A DNA stretch of 64,000 nt, from the NCBI RefSeq assembly GCF_027947535.2, contig NZ_JAAGKO020000008.1:1-64000 (forward strand). Direction: 5' to 3'. This DNA comes from Streptantibioticus silvisoli (GTDB taxonomy: Bacteria > Actinomycetota > Actinomycetes > Streptomycetales > Streptomycetaceae). This document shows positions 1 to 10,119 of the stretch, in pieces. Numbering within the stretch: position 1 is the stretch's first letter; every line of letters starts with the position of its first letter. The notes under the pieces are model-generated. The model searched no databases. It was not told the origin of the DNA and saw nothing but the letters and a program-made list of their open reading frames with translations. A program made the translations under genes and the position numbers.

Positions 1-46
1 TCCCCGTCGCCCCCGGCCTCACCCCCCACCCCCGAGGAGCCGCCGC

Positions 47-1438
47 GTGAGCCGCAGCGCGCACCCCGCGGGGCCCCGGCACGCCGACGTACTGCCGGAA
101 GGGCACTACGCCGCGCCCCCCGCCGACCTCAACGTCCTCGACGAGCGCGTCTGGTCGCGGACCGTCAGCCGTGGCGCGAACGGTGTGGTCAGCGTCGGCG
201 GCGTCGACGTCAAGCAGCTCGCGCGCGAACACGGCACGCCGGCGTACGTGCTGGACGAGAGCGACTTCCGGGCCCGCTGCCGGGCGTGGAAGCAGGCGTT
301 CGGGCCGGACGCGGACGTCTTCTACGCCGGCAAGGCGTTCCTGTCCCGCGCGGTGGTGCGGTGGCTGGACGAGGAGGGGCTGCACCTGGACGTGTGCTCC
401 GAGGGGGAACTGGCGACCGCGCTGTCGGCCGGTATGCCCGCGGAGCGCATCGCGCTGCACGGCAACAACAAGTCGGCACGCGAGATCGAGCGGGCGGTCC
501 GGGCCGGCGTCGGCCGGATCGTGCTGGACTCCTTCCACGAGATCGTGCGGGTCGCCGGGATCGCCGAGCGGCTCGGCACGCGGCAGCGGGTGCAGATCCG
601 GGTGACCGTCGGCGTCGAGGCGCACACCCACGAGTTCATCGCCACCGCGCACGAGGACCAGAAGTTCGGCATCGCGCTCGCCGACGGGCAGGCCGCCGAG
701 GCCGTGCGCCGCGCGCTGAAGCTCGACAGCCTCGAACTCATCGGCATCCACTCGCACATCGGCTCGCAGATCTTCGACACCTCCGGCTTCGAGGTCGCCG
801 CCCACCGGGTCGTCGGCCTGCTGCGCGAGATCCGCGACGAGCACGGCGTGGAGCTGCCGGAGATCGACCTCGGCGGCGGCCTGGGCATCGCCTACACCCC
901 CGACGACGACCCGCGCGAGCCGGACCGCATCGCCGTCGCGCTCAACGACATCGTCACCCGCGAGTGCGAGGCGGCCGGCCTCGCCGTGCCGCGCATCTCG
1001 GTCGAGCCGGGCCGCGCCATCGTCGGCCCGACCGCGTTCACCCTCTACGAGGTCGGCACGATCAAGCCGCTCAAGGGCCTGCGCACCTACGTCAGCGTGG
1101 ACGGCGGCATGTCGGACAACATCCGCACCGCGCTGTACGACGCGCGCTACAGCGTCAGCCTGGTCTCGCGGTCCTCCACCGCGCCGCCGATGCTGTCGCG
1201 GGTGGTCGGCAAGCACTGCGAGTCGGGTGACATCGTGGTGCGCGACGCGTTCCTGCCCGAGGACCTGGCCCCCGGCGACCTGATCGCGGTCCCGGCCACC
1301 GGCGCGTACTGCCGCTCGATGGCCAGCAACTACAACCACGCCCTGCGCCCCCCGGTGGTCGCCGTCAACGACGGTGCCTCCCGGGAGATCGTGCGGCGTG
1401 AGACGGAGGAGGATCTCCTGCGTCTCGATATCGGTTAG
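47..1438 (+). CDS. lysA: Diaminopimelate decarboxylase
   Basis: PLP enzyme for the last step of lysine synthesis, meso-diaminopimelate to L-lysine plus CO2, in the cytoplasm. The 463-aa length is usual for actinomycetes. [10 protein letters not shown] carries the Schiff-base lysine (K96), HSHIGSQ and GGGLGIAY form the phosphate-binding part of the alanine-racemase-like barrel, and SVEPGR and a late [12 protein letters not shown] belong to the C-terminal beta domain. The GTG start has a GAGGAG ribosome site at 34-39. The 46 bases before it look like the end of, or a spacer after, an upstream gene (argS is usual here) but are too short to identify. It heads the lysA-hom-thrC block of the aspartate pathway. 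Confidence 0.97.
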   Translation: MSRSAHPAGPRHADVLPEGHYAAPPADLNVLDERVWSRTVSRGANGVVSVGGVDVKQLAREHGTPAYVLDESDFRARCRAWKQAFGPDADVFYAGKAFLSRAVVRWLDEEGLHLDVCSEGELATALSAGMPAERIALHGNNKSAREIERAVRAGVGRIVLDSFHEIVRVAGIAERLGTRQRVQIRVTVGVEAHTHEFIATAHEDQKFGIALADGQAAEAVRRALKLDSLELIGIHSHIGSQIFDTSGFEVAAHRVVGLLREIRDEHGVELPEIDLGGGLGIAYTPDDDPREPDRIAVALNDIVTRECEAAGLAVPRISVEPGRAIVGPTAFTLYEVGTIKPLKGLRTYVSVDGGMSDNIRTALYDARYSVSLVSRSSTAPPMLSRVVGKHCESGDIVVRDAFLPEDLAPGDLIAVPATGAYCRSMASNYNHALRPPVVAVNDGASREIVRRETEEDLLRLDIG

Positions 1439-1445
1439 CAAGATC

Positions 1446-1474
1446 TTGGTCTCGAATGCTGGACCGGGCATAGA
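1446..1474 (+). promoter_or_regulatory. Candidate promoter for hom-thrC
   Basis: TTGGTC (1446-1451), a 17-base spacer and CATAGA (1469-1474) resemble a housekeeping sigma factor promoter in the 183-bp lysA-hom gap. CTGGAC and GTCCAG arms flank the -10 region. The -10 match is weak, so this is a proposal only. Confidence 0.3.
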
Positions 1475-1621
1475 AACTCACGTCCAGTGGGTGAGACTGG
1501 TCCGTACTACCCCGTTCCGGGACCGTCCCAGGCGGCCCCGGAACCGCGGGTGACCAGGGTGACGAGGGTGGCAAGCGGTCGCGAGGCCGGCGAGAAACCG
1601 ACGTGCGAGAAACGAGGTCGC

Positions 1622-2914
1622 ATGATGCGTACGCGTCCGTTGCGGGTGGCGCTGCTGGGCTGTGGAGTGGTCGGCTCGGAAGTGGCCCGCATCATGACGA
1701 CGCAGGCGGCCGACCTCGCCGCCCGCATCGGCGCGCCCGTCGAACTCGCCGGCATCGCGGTGCGCCGCCCGGACCGGGTACGGGCCGGCGTGCCGCAGGA
1801 GCTGATCACCACCGACGCCACCGCCCTGGTCAAACGCGGTGACATCGACGTGGTCGTCGAGGTCATCGGCGGCATCGAGCCGGTGCGCACCCTGATCACC
1901 ACCGCCTTCGAGCACGGCGCCGGCGTGGTGTCCGCCAACAAGGCCCTGCTGGCCGCACACGGTGCCGCCCTGCACGCGGCCGCCACGGCGGCCGGCGTCG
2001 ACCTGTACTACGAGGCCGCGGTGGCCGGCGCGATCCCGCTGATCCGCCCGCTGCGCGAGTCGCTGGCCGGCGACAAGGTCAACCGGGTGCTCGGCATCGT
2101 CAACGGCACCACCAACTTCATCCTCGACCGGATGACCTCCACCGGCGCCGGCTACTCCGAGGCGCTCGACGAGGCCACCGCACTCGGCTACGCGGAGGCC
2201 GACCCGACCGCCGACGTCGAGGGGTTCGACGCCGCCGCCAAGGCCGCGATCCTGGCCGGCATCGCCTTCCACACCCGCGTCACCATCGACGACGTGCACC
2301 GCGAGGGCCTCACCGAGGTCACCGCCGCCGACATCGCCTCCGCCACCCGCATGGGCTGCGTCGTCAAACTGCTGGCCATCTGCGAACGCGCCGCCGACGG
2401 CCGCTCGGTCACCGCCCGCGTCCACCCCGCGATGATCCCGCTCAGCCACCCGCTGGCCGGCGTCCGCGAGGCGTACAACGCGGTCTTCGTCGAGGCCGAC
2501 GCCGCCGGGCAGCTGATGTTCTACGGCCCCGGCGCCGGCGGCGCGCCCACCGCGTCCGCGGTGCTCGGCGACCTGGTGGCCGCCTGCCGCAACAAACTGG
2601 CCGACCGCACCGGCGTGGGCGAGTCCGCCTACACCGAGCTGCCGGTCAGCTCGATGGGCGAGGTGGTCACCCGCTACCACATCAGCCTCGACGTGGCCGA
2701 CAAACCCGGTGTGCTGGCCCAGGTCGCCACCGTCTTCGCAGAGCACCAGGTGTCCATCGACACCGTCCGCCAGCAGGGCAAGGACGGGGAGGCGTCGCTG
2801 GTCGTCGTCACCCACCGCGCCCCGGACGCCGCCCTGTCGGCGACGGTGGACGCGCTGCGGAAACTCGACACCGTCCGCGGGGTCGCCAGCATCATGCGTG
2901 TGGAAGGGGAATGA
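1622..2914 (+). CDS. hom: Homoserine dehydrogenase
   Basis: NAD(P)H-dependent reduction of aspartate-semialdehyde to homoserine, the branch point to threonine and methionine. The N-terminal Rossmann motif is [23 protein letters not shown] and NGTTNFIL are family signatures. An ACT domain (about residues 353-427, [16 protein letters not shown]) is the usual site of threonine feedback. The frame is open back to 1487, but I prefer the ATG at 1622 (another ATG follows at 1625): the Rossmann strand begins there, ACGAGG lies upstream, and 430 aa is the normal length. The stop overlaps the thrC start as ATGA, so translation is probably coupled. Confidence 0.96.
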   Translation: MMRTRPLRVALLGCGVVGSEVARIMTTQAADLAARIGAPVELAGIAVRRPDRVRAGVPQELITTDATALVKRGDIDVVVEVIGGIEPVRTLITTAFEHGAGVVSANKALLAAHGAALHAAATAAGVDLYYEAAVAGAIPLIRPLRESLAGDKVNRVLGIVNGTTNFILDRMTSTGAGYSEALDEATALGYAEADPTADVEGFDAAAKAAILAGIAFHTRVTIDDVHREGLTEVTAADIASATRMGCVVKLLAICERAADGRSVTARVHPAMIPLSHPLAGVREAYNAVFVEADAAGQLMFYGPGAGGAPTASAVLGDLVAACRNKLADRTGVGESAYTELPVSSMGEVVTRYHISLDVADKPGVLAQVATVFAEHQVSIDTVRQQGKDGEASLVVVTHRAPDAALSATVDALRKLDTVRGVASIMRVEGE

Positions 2915-4008
2915 CCCAGATGAACGCCGTCGTCGATCCGCCCCGGCTGTCCGCCACCCACCAGTGGCGCGGGATCATCGAGGAGTACCGGGACCGCCTC
3001 CCGGTCACCTCCGCGACCCCGGTGGTGACGCTGCTGGAGGGCGGCACCCCGCTGGTCCCCGCGCAGACGCTGTCCGCCCGCACCGGGTGCGACGTCTACC
3101 TCAAGGTCGAGGGCGCCAACCCCACCGGTTCCTTCAAGGACCGCGGCATGACGATGGCCATCACCCGCGCCAAGCAGGAGGGCGCCCGCGCGGTGATCTG
3201 CGCCTCCACGGGCAACACCTCCGCCTCGGCCGCCGCCTACGCTGTCCGGGCCGGCATGGTCTGCGCGGTACTGGTGCCGCAGGGCAAGATCGCGCTCGGC
3301 AAGATGGGCCAGGCCCTGGTGCACGGCGCCCGCATCCTCCAGGTCGACGGCAACTTCGACGACTGCCTCACCCTGGCACGCGAACTGGCGGACAAGTACC
3401 CGGTCGCCCTGGTCAACTCGGTCAACCCGGTCCGCATCGAGGGCCAGAAGACCGCCGCCTTCGAGATCGTCGACGCGCTCGGCGACGCCCCCGACGTGCA
3501 CGTCCTGCCGGTCGGCAACGCCGGCAACATCACCGCGTACTGGAAGGGCTACCGCGAGTACGCGGCCGACGGCGCCGCCACCCGCACCCCGCGCATGTGG
3601 GGCTTCCAGGCGGCCGGCTCCGCGCCCATCGTCAACGGCGCACCGGTGCTCAAGCCGCAGACCATCGCCACGGCCATCCGGATCGGCAACCCCGCCTCCT
3701 GGGCGTTCGCCGAAGCCGCCCGCGACGAGTCCGGCGGCCTCATCGAAGCGGTGACCGACCGTCAGATCCTGTCCGCCTACCGTCTGTTGGCCTCCCGCGA
3801 GGGTGTCTTCGTCGAGCCCGCCTCCGCCGCGTCGGTGGCCGGCCTGCTCAAGGCGGCCGAGGAGGGCAAGGTCGACCCCGGCCAGCGCATCGTCTGCACC
3901 GTCACCGGCAACGGCCTCAAGGACCCCGACTGGGCGGTGGCCGGCGCCCCCCAGCCGGTAACGGTCCCCATCGACGCGGCGGCGGCGGCGGAACGGCTGG
4001 ATCTCTGA
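2911..4008 (+). CDS. thrC: Threonine synthase
   Basis: PLP enzyme that converts O-phosphohomoserine to threonine. [10 protein letters not shown] carries the PLP lysine, [14 protein letters not shown] the phosphate-binding loop, and the late [10 protein letters not shown] and [11 protein letters not shown] segments are typical. It is the short (about 365 aa) form. The ATG at 2911 overlaps the hom stop; a second ATG at 2920 could be the true start. Its pathway partner thrB is separated from it by an unusual 769-bp non-coding stretch. Confidence 0.96.
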   Translation: MTQMNAVVDPPRLSATHQWRGIIEEYRDRLPVTSATPVVTLLEGGTPLVPAQTLSARTGCDVYLKVEGANPTGSFKDRGMTMAITRAKQEGARAVICASTGNTSASAAAYAVRAGMVCAVLVPQGKIALGKMGQALVHGARILQVDGNFDDCLTLARELADKYPVALVNSVNPVRIEGQKTAAFEIVDALGDAPDVHVLPVGNAGNITAYWKGYREYAADGAATRTPRMWGFQAAGSAPIVNGAPVLKPQTIATAIRIGNPASWAFAEAARDESGGLIEAVTDRQILSAYRLLASREGVFVEPASAASVAGLLKAAEEGKVDPGQRIVCTVTGNGLKDPDWAVAGAPQPVTVPIDAAAAAERLDL

Positions 4009-4777
4009 ATTTATTGTGTTCGCTCTTGCTTTTTTGTGTTCGCTCGCCGCCGGGCGCTTGACCCGGCGTCGACACTCCTCCTCGCACGGTCACTCGTCCC
4101 TCGCTCCCTCCTCCTCGTCGCTTTCGACACCGGCGCGCCCTTTGGCTCGCTCACCCCACGCCATCCCGGCTGACGCCTTCGGCCCATCACGGGCCCGGCT
4201 GACGCCTTCGGCACGTCACCGGGCGGGGCTGGCGCCTTCAGGGCCTCACCGGGCGGGGCCGGCGCCTTCGACCCGGCACGCACCCGGGCGGCGCCTTCGG
4301 CACGTCACCCCGTCCTGCTGCCGTACGTCGTCCCCCGCACCGGTGACGGCAACTCCGCGCACCCGGTGACGGCGGTGGCCTCGCTCCCCGCTCGGTCCTG
4401 GCTGGCTCCAGCGCGGGGCGGCCCGGCTGCCGGCCTCTGCGCCGGCCCGGGTGCCGCGACGCGGCTGCCGTGCTGGTGGGCGGGGGTCTCGGGGGCGGTG
4501 CGCGGGGTCAGGGCGCACGAACCTTTCGCGACACGCGTCGCGCGCCGTCCGTGCGCCCTATGTCGCGGTGGAACCTTCCTTCGATAGGCTGGCCCCACCG
4601 GCGTCGCAGCGTGCCGGTCCCTCCCGTGCCTTCGGCGGTCGCTTCCGGCGCGGTCCCTGCGTCCGTACCGCCGCTGCCCCGGGCGCCGGACGACGCCCGA
4701 CCTGACACGTACCGGCCCAACGCGGCGGTACGCCGGGCCGGTTCAGCAGCCGCCAGTACAAGGAGAGTCTTCGACCG
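4009..4777. other. Long non-coding gap between thrC and thrB, with repeats
   Basis: No credible gene is seen: the open frames have no family features and run through repeats. It begins with a T-rich stretch holding TTGTGTTCGCTC twice (4014-4025 and 4034-4045, 20 bp apart). A 29-30 bp tandem array lies at 4168-4310. CACCGGTGACGG occurs twice near 4340-4370. A weak -10 (TAGGCT, 4585-4590) could serve thrB, but I see no good -35. Low-complexity growth of the spacer is the likely origin. Confidence 0.6.
4168..4310. repeat. Five-copy 29-30 bp tandem repeat
   Basis: Units start at 4168, 4197, 4227, 4257 and about 4287, giving spacings of 29, 30, 30 and 30 bp. The shared core is GG(C/T)(T/C)G(A/G)CGCCTTCGGC followed by a variable TCACCGGGC segment. 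The copies are diverged, so the array is not recent. It lies wholly in non-coding DNA between two threonine genes. Confidence 0.75.
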
Positions 4778-5731
4778 ATGGCCGGTCCCGCCTTCCGCGC
4801 CGCCGCCGTACGGGTACGCACCCCCGCGACCAGCGCGAACCTCGGCCCCGGCTTCGACGCCTTCGGCCTCGCCCTCGGCCTGTACGACGACGTCGTGGTC
4901 CGGGTCGCCGACCACGGGCTGCACGTCGACATCGCCGGCGAGGGTGCGCAGACGCTGGGGCGGGACGAGAAACACCTGGTCGTACGGTCCCTGCGCACCG
5001 CGTTCGACCTGCTCGGCGGGCAGCCGAGGGGGCTGGAGGTGGTGTGCGCCAACCGCATCCCGCACGGCCGCGGACTCGGCTCGTCGTCGGCGGCGATCTG
5101 CGCCGGGATCATCGCGGCGCGCGCGGTCACGATAGGCGGGCCCGACAAGCTCGACGACGCGGCGATGCTGGAACTGGCCACCGAGATCGAGGGGCACCCC
5201 GACAACGTCGCCGCCTGCCTGCTGGGCGGCTTCACCCTGGCGTGGACCGAGGGCGGCGCGGCGCGGGCCATCCGGATGGACCCGTCCGCCGAGGTGGTGC
5301 CGGTGGTGTTCGTACCGGCCAATCCGGTGCTGACGGAGACCGCCAGGGGCCTGCTGCCGCGGGCCGTGCCGCACGCGGACGCCGCCGCCAACGCCGGGCG
5401 GGCCGCGCTGCTGGTCGAGGCGCTGACCCGGCGCCCGCACCTGCTGCTGGCGGCCACTGAGGACCGGTTGCACCAGGAGTACCGCGCCCCGGCCATGCCC
5501 GAGAGCGTCGCGCTGGTGGGACGGCTGCGCGCGGACGGCGTGCCCGCGGTCATCTCCGGGGCGGGGCCGACCGTGCTGGCGCTGGCCACCGAGGGGACCG
5601 CGGAGAAGATCGCCGCGGTCGCCGGCGACGGCTGGGCGGCCAACCGGCTGACGCTGGACGCCGGCGGCGCCGGCGTGCTGCCGCTGGGCGGCGCGGGACG
5701 CGACGAGGTCCGGGGAACCGGCCAGCGATGA
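4778..5731 (+). CDS. thrB: Homoserine kinase
   Basis: GHMP-family kinase that phosphorylates homoserine to O-phosphohomoserine, the substrate of ThrC. RTPATSANLGPGFD is the N-terminal signature and PHGRGLGSSSAA (near residues 90-101) the ATP-binding GHMP loop; VISGAGPTVLAL is the C-terminal motif. The ATG has AAGGAGAG about 10 bases upstream. The 317 aa are slightly longer than the usual 300-310 because of a short C-terminal tail. It follows thrC on the same strand but is isolated by the repeat-rich gap, so it probably has its own promoter. Confidence 0.95.
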   Translation: MAGPAFRAAAVRVRTPATSANLGPGFDAFGLALGLYDDVVVRVADHGLHVDIAGEGAQTLGRDEKHLVVRSLRTAFDLLGGQPRGLEVVCANRIPHGRGLGSSSAAICAGIIAARAVTIGGPDKLDDAAMLELATEIEGHPDNVAACLLGGFTLAWTEGGAARAIRMDPSAEVVPVVFVPANPVLTETARGLLPRAVPHADAAANAGRAALLVEALTRRPHLLLAATEDRLHQEYRAPAMPESVALVGRLRADGVPAVISGAGPTVLALATEGTAEKIAAVAGDGWAANRLTLDAGGAGVLPLGGAGRDEVRGTGQR

Positions 5732-6204
5732 CGGGGGCTGGGGTTTGAGCCGGTGGCGCAGACGGGAAGCATCGCTCGCGATGGCACCGTTCCGGGGGGC
5801 GGCGCGGCCGGTCCGGGGACCGGCGGGGCGCGGCAGGCGGACATCCGTCCCACGATTGCCGGGCGCGCAGAGGGGGAATATTTGTTAGATCGGGTAGTGT
5901 TAATCTCAAGTCTGCACTTCGAGCCTTTGAGGCTCGGTGTTCAGCGTCCCGTCTCGGGACCACCATTCTTCCGGGAGCCTCCCACACTGCCTGAGCAGCC
6001 TGCCCTTCGCAGTGCCGAGCACGCTCCGGAGTCGGTGCGAGCGCCAGGCCACCACGTGACCCGCTCGCTCCGGAACCGCAGTAATTCCGCCGCCACCTGG
6101 CGGCACACCGCCCCGGATCAGGCCGCACAGAGAGCCCGAATCCGGACAGCACAACCGGTCGCCGAGCCGATCTGGCCGACGCCCGCTCCAGGGAAGGACC
6201 CTTC
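5732..6204 (+). promoter_or_regulatory. rho 5-prime leader and promoter region
   Basis: This 473-bp leader starts with an AT-rich patch (5876-5910) unlike its surroundings. It fits a promoter: TTGCCG at 5856-5861, 17 bases, then TATTTG at 5879-5884. Two tight hairpins follow: CGAGCC-TTTGA-GGCTCG (5920-5936) and GTCCCG-TCT-CGGGAC (5946-5960). About 240 C-rich bases then lead to rho. Rho genes are commonly autoregulated by premature termination in a long leader, and the layout here (structured start, C-rich unstructured tail) suits that. Autoregulation is inferred. A 151-codon open frame crossing the leader is not convincing. Confidence 0.5.
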
Positions 6205-8226
6205 GTGAGCGACACCACCGATCTGATGGGCGCACGAGCGGACAACGCTGCCGCCGCGTCCGACGCCGCCGCGCCCGCCTCCGGTGCTGCCACTGGTACC
6301 GCCACCCGGCGTCGCCGTACCGGCACCGGCCTCGACGGCATGGTGCTGGCCGAGCTTCAGCAGGTCGCCTCGGGCCTCGGTATCAAGGGCACCGCGCGGA
6401 TGCGCAAGGGCCAGTTGATCGAGGTCATCAAGGAACGCCAGGCCGGCGGTTCGGCCGCCGCGGCACCGGCCGCCGAGCCCGCCGCCGACAAGCCCAAGCG
6501 CCGCACCACCTCCCGGGCGCGTACCGGCGAGAACGCCACCGCCGAGGCCGCCGGGCAGGCCGAGCCGATCGACATCCCCGGCCAGCCCGCCGGTGACAAG
6601 CCCGCCGAGCGCCGCGGCCGCCGCACCTCCGTCGAGGCCGCGCAGCCGGCCGCCGAGGCCAAGCCGGCCAAGGACGAGCAGCCCGCCGACGCGGACCGCG
6701 ACCGTGAGCCCCGCCGGGAGCGCGGCGCCAAGGCCGAGCGTGCGGAACGCCCCGAGCGCGCCGACCGTTCCGAGCGCCCCGAGCGGGCGGACCGCGCCGA
6801 GCGGGCCGACCGCCAGGGCGGCCAGGACCGGCAGGGCGGCGGCCAGGGCGGCCAGGGTGGCGAGCGCGGCCGGCGCGACCGCCGCCGCGGCGAGGAGCAG
6901 CAGCAGCAGAGCGGCGGCGGCGACCAGCGGCAGAACCGCCGTCCGGCGGCCGCCCCCGTCGACAACAGCGCCCAGGACGACGACGACTTCGAGGGTGGCC
7001 GCCGCGGCCGCAGGGGCCGTTACCGCGACCGCCGCGGGCGTCGCGGGCGCGAGGAGTTCGGCCCCGGCGAGCCGCAGGTCAACGACGACGACGTGCTGAT
7101 CCCGGTCGCCGGCATCCTCGACATCCTCGACAACTACGCGTTCATCCGCACCTCCGGCTACCTGCCGGGGCCGAACGACGTGTACGTCTCGCTGGCCCAG
7201 GTCCGCAAGAACGGCCTGCGCAAGGGCGACCACGTCACCGGTGCGGTGCGGCAGCCCAAGGACGGCGAGCGGCGCGAGAAGTTCAACGCGCTGGTGCGGC
7301 TGGACTCGGTCAACGGCATGGCGCCCGAATCCGGGCGCGGGCGGCCGGAGTTCGGCAAGCTGACGCCGCTCTACCCGCAGGACCGGCTGCGTCTGGAGAC
7401 CGAGCCGGGCATCCTGACCACCCGGATCATCGACCTGGTCGCACCGATCGGCAAGGGCCAGCGCGGTCTGATCGTGGCCCCGCCGAAGACCGGCAAGACC
7501 ATGATCATGCAGGCGATCGCCAACGCGATCACCCAGAACAACCCCGAGTGCCACCTGATGGTCGTCCTGGTCGACGAGCGTCCGGAAGAGGTCACCGACA
7601 TGCAGCGGTCGGTCAAGGGCGAGGTCATCTCCTCGACCTTCGACCGCCCGGCCGAGGACCACACCACCGTCGCGGAACTCGCCATCGAGCGCGCCAAGCG
7701 CCTGGTGGAGCTGGGCCACGACGTGGTGATCCTGCTGGACTCCATCACCCGTCTGGGCCGTGCCTACAACCTGGCCGCGCCCGCCTCCGGCCGCATCCTG
7801 TCCGGTGGTGTGGACTCCACCGCGCTCTACCCGCCGAAGAAGTTCTTCGGCGCCGCGCGCAACATCGAGGACGGCGGCTCGCTGACCATCCTGGCGACCG
7901 CGCTGGTGGAGACCGGCTCGCGCGCCGACGAGGTGGTCTTCGAGGAGTTCAAGGGCACCGGCAACATGGAGCTCAAGCTCGACCGCAAGCTGTCGGACCG
8001 CCGGATCTTCCCGGCCGTCGACGTCGACGCCTCCTCCACCCGTAAGGAGGAGATCCTGCTGGGCAGCGAGGAGCTGGCCATCACCTGGAAGCTCCGCCGG
8101 GTGCTGCACGCGCTCGACCAGCAGCAGGCGATCGAACTGCTGCTGGACAAGATGAAGCAGACCAAGTCCAACGGCGAGTTCCTGATGCAGATCGCCAAGA
8201 CCACCCCGGGCAACAACAACGACTAG
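6205..8226 (+). CDS. rho: Transcription termination factor Rho
   Basis: Hexameric RNA helicase that ends transcription at Rho-dependent sites. An N-terminal Rho_N segment (about residues 48-90) is followed by a roughly 200-residue Arg/Gly/Glu/Gln-rich disordered insert typical of actinobacterial Rho. Next come the cold-shock-like primary RNA site (about 296-350, [17 protein letters not shown]) and the ATPase core with Walker [13 protein letters not shown] (about 422-433) and [16 protein letters not shown]. The GTG start has GAAGGA upstream. Acidic residues are scattered in the insert, and a QQQQ run lies near residue 233. A strong terminator follows. Confidence 0.97.
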   Translation: MSDTTDLMGARADNAAAASDAAAPASGAATGTATRRRRTGTGLDGMVLAELQQVASGLGIKGTARMRKGQLIEVIKERQAGGSAAAAPAAEPAADKPKRRTTSRARTGENATAEAAGQAEPIDIPGQPAGDKPAERRGRRTSVEAAQPAAEAKPAKDEQPADADRDREPRRERGAKAERAERPERADRSERPERADRAERADRQGGQDRQGGGQGGQGGERGRRDRRRGEEQQQQSGGGDQRQNRRPAAAPVDNSAQDDDDFEGGRRGRRGRYRDRRGRRGREEFGPGEPQVNDDDVLIPVAGILDILDNYAFIRTSGYLPGPNDVYVSLAQVRKNGLRKGDHVTGAVRQPKDGERREKFNALVRLDSVNGMAPESGRGRPEFGKLTPLYPQDRLRLETEPGILTTRIIDLVAPIGKGQRGLIVAPPKTGKTMIMQAIANAITQNNPECHLMVVLVDERPEEVTDMQRSVKGEVISSTFDRPAEDHTTVAELAIERAKRLVELGHDVVILLDSITRLGRAYNLAAPASGRILSGGVDSTALYPPKKFFGAARNIEDGGSLTILATALVETGSRADEVVFEEFKGTGNMELKLDRKLSDRRIFPAVDVDASSTRKEEILLGSEELAITWKLRRVLHALDQQQAIELLLDKMKQTKSNGEFLMQIAKTTPGNNND

Positions 8227-8242
8227 GTCGTCCGTTCCGCCC

Positions 8243-8290
8243 GACGCCGGTGCCCCGGCCGCCCCCCACGGCGGCCGGGGCACCGGCGTC
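8243..8290 (+). terminator. Terminator after rho
   Basis: Perfect inverted repeat: 21-base arms at 8243-8263 and 8270-8290, loop CCCCAC. It starts 17 bases after the rho stop. No U tract follows, as is common in streptomycetes. Confidence 0.85.
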
Positions 8291-8711
8291 CGCGCGTCCG
8301 GCGTCCGGGCGACGTTCCCGTCGGCCTCGGAGGGCGGCGCGCGCCGGTCCCGCGCCGCCGGCGTCCGCGTGCAGGGCCGCGACCGGTGACGTGCGACCGC
8401 CGCCGGCCACCGCTGACCGGTGACCGCGGTCACGCTCGGCGCCGGCCACCGCCGCCCCGCGCCGCCGCAGCCGCCGCACCGCCGCCCCGGCCACCTCACC
8501 GCCCCGCCCCGACAACCTCACCGGCGCCGCCCCCGCCCGGCAAGGCCCCGGCCCCGCCCCGGACCCCGCACCACCCGCAGGGGAATACCTCACCCGGGCA
8601 TCCGGTTTTGGGAGTACGGGCCTGTGCTGGCAGACTGGTCCGTCGGCCCCGGTTCACGTCCCGCGAAACCCCGCGGAGCGACCCGGCGCCCTCCATCACC
8701 TAGGAGACACC
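8291..8711 (+). promoter_or_regulatory. Non-coding region upstream of rpmE
   Basis: The first 290 bases are C/G low-complexity sequence with no convincing frame. The last 130 bases hold the sigma-R promoter listed separately and a possible vegetative promoter, TTGGGA (8608-8613), 17 bases, CAGACT (8631-8636). The rpmE leader would then be 60-90 bases long. Confidence 0.5.
8581..8607 (+). promoter_or_regulatory. Sigma-R (thiol-oxidative stress) promoter of rpmE
   Basis: GGGAAT at 8581-8586, exactly 18 bases, then GTT at 8605-8607, equals the Streptomyces sigma-R consensus GGGAAT-N18-GTT. rpmE is a known sigma-R target in S. coelicolor. Transcription should start close to 8615. Confidence 0.85.
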
Positions 8712-8933
8712 TTGAAGCGCGACATCCACCCCCAGTACGCGGAGACCCAGGTCACCTGCACCTGCGGCGCCTCCTTCACCACCCGCAGCACCAAGACCGA
8801 CTCGGCGATCCGGACCGACGTCTGCTCGGCCTGCCACCCCTTCTACACCGGCAAGCAGAAGATCCTCGACACCGGCGGCCGCGTCGCCCGCTTCGAGGCG
8901 CGCTTCGGCAAGAACGCCGGCGCCAAGAAGTAG
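8712..8933 (+). CDS. rpmE: 50S ribosomal protein L31 (zinc-binding form)
   Basis: Small large-subunit protein of 73 aa. It is the C+ form: CTCG near residue 16 and CSAC near residue 37 give the four-cysteine zinc site, and [15 protein letters not shown] is the family signature. The TTG start with AGGAGA 5 bases upstream is preferred because it gives the usual MKRDIHP N-terminus. The zinc site makes it sensitive to thiol stress and zinc supply, which fits the sigma-R promoter upstream. It is monocistronic, between two terminators. Confidence 0.96.
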   Translation: MKRDIHPQYAETQVTCTCGASFTTRSTKTDSAIRTDVCSACHPFYTGKQKILDTGGRVARFEARFGKNAGAKK

Positions 8934-8942
8934 CGGTCCTCA

Positions 8943-8982
8943 CGCCGGTCGGCCGCCCCCGCGCGGGGCGGCCGCACCGGCG
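8943..8982 (+). terminator. Terminator after rpmE
   Basis: Arms at 8943-8959 and 8965-8982 pair over 17 bases with one bulged C and loop CGCGC, followed by TTTGT. It starts 10 bases after the rpmE stop. Confidence 0.8.
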
Positions 8983-9023
8983 TTTGTCTTCAGCGCAGGT
9001 CCGTGACGACAAGGGAACCGACA

Positions 9024-10094
9024 ATGTTCGAGGCGGTCGAGGAACTGATCGGCGAACACGCCGACCTCGAAAAGCGGCTGGCCGACCCGGCGGTACACGC
9101 CGACCAGGCCGAAGCACGCAGGCTGGGCAAGCGCTACGCCGAACTGACCCCCGTGGTGAGCACCTTCCGCTCCTGGCGGCAGACCGGCGACGACATCGGC
9201 ACCGCCCGTGAACTGGCCGCCGAGGACCCGGAGTTCGCCGCCGAGGTCAAGGACCTGGAGCGGCTGCGCGAACAGCTCACCGACCGCCTGCGGCTGCTGC
9301 TGGTCCCGCGCGACCCCAGCGACGACAAGGACGTCATCCTGGAGGTCAAGGCCGGCGAGGGCGGCGAGGAGTCCGCGCTGTTCGCCGGGGACCTGCTGCG
9401 CATGTACCTGCGGTACGCCGAACGCCTCGGCTGGAAGACCGAGATCATCGACGCCAACGCCTCCGACCTCGGCGGCTACAAGGACGTCCAGGTCGCGGTG
9501 AAGACCCGCGGCAGTGTCGAACCCGGCCAGGGCGTGTGGGCCCGCCTGAAGTACGAGGGCGGCGTGCACCGCGTCCAGCGCGTCCCCGCCACCGAGTCGG
9601 CCGGCCGCATCCACACCTCCGCGGCCGGCGTCCTGGTCACCCCGGAGGCCGACGAGGTCGAGGTCGAGATCAACGCGGGCGACCTGCGCGTCGACGTCTA
9701 CCGCTCCTCCGGCCCCGGCGGCCAGTCGGTCAACACCACCGACTCCGCGGTCCGCATCACCCACCTGCCGACCGGCGTCGTCGTCTCGTGCCAGAACGAG
9801 AAGAGCCAGTTGCAGAACAAGGAGCAGGCCATGCGGATCCTGCGCTCGCGGCTGCTGGCCGCCGCCCAGGAGGAGGCCGAGCGCGAGGCGTCCGACGCCC
9901 GCCGCAGCCAGGTGCGTACCGTGGACCGCTCCGAGCGGATCCGCACCTACAACTTCCCGGAGAACCGCATCTCCGACCACCGGGTGGGCTTCAAGTCCTA
10001 CAACCTCGACCAGGTGCTCGACGGCGAACTCGACGCCGTCATCCAGGCGTGCGTGGACGCCGACTCCGCCGCCAAACTCGCCGCCGCCCAGTAA
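9024..10094 (+). CDS. prfA: Peptide chain release factor 1
   Basis: Class I release factor for UAA and UAG. The codon-recognition tripeptide PAT falls at residues 188-190, and the peptidyl-hydrolysis GGQ at 232-234 within [18 protein letters not shown] chose the ATG at 9024 (preceded by AAGGGAA) rather than the in-frame GTG at 9003, because [16 protein letters not shown] is the normal N-terminus; this gives 356 aa. The next gene encodes the methylase that modifies the GGQ glutamine, the conserved prfA-prmC pair. Confidence 0.97.
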   Translation: MFEAVEELIGEHADLEKRLADPAVHADQAEARRLGKRYAELTPVVSTFRSWRQTGDDIGTARELAAEDPEFAAEVKDLERLREQLTDRLRLLLVPRDPSDDKDVILEVKAGEGGEESALFAGDLLRMYLRYAERLGWKTEIIDANASDLGGYKDVQVAVKTRGSVEPGQGVWARLKYEGGVHRVQRVPATESAGRIHTSAAGVLVTPEADEVEVEINAGDLRVDVYRSSGPGGQSVNTTDSAVRITHLPTGVVVSCQNEKSQLQNKEQAMRILRSRLLAAAQEEAEREASDARRSQVRTVDRSERIRTYNFPENRISDHRVGFKSYNLDQVLDGELDAVIQACVDADSAAKLAAAQ

Positions 10095-10119
10095 GCCCCT
10101 GCCAGCCGGAGGACGCCAA

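Noticed and set aside
4016-4369. A 117-codon frame in the thrC-thrB gap
   Set aside because: Encoded largely by the tandem repeat; Pro/Arg/Ser-rich with no start signal.
5753-6208. A 151-codon frame in the rho leader whose stop overlaps the rho start as GTGA
   Set aside because: The overlap arises simply because rho starts with GTG AGC. The frame lacks a ribosome site, contains the rare TTA codon and runs through two hairpins. A shorter leader peptide cannot be excluded.
6118-8499. A 793-codon minus-strand frame over rho
   Set aside because: Mirror of the third-codon GC bias of rho; composition is low-complexity Ala/Leu/Val/Gly and it runs through the rho terminator.
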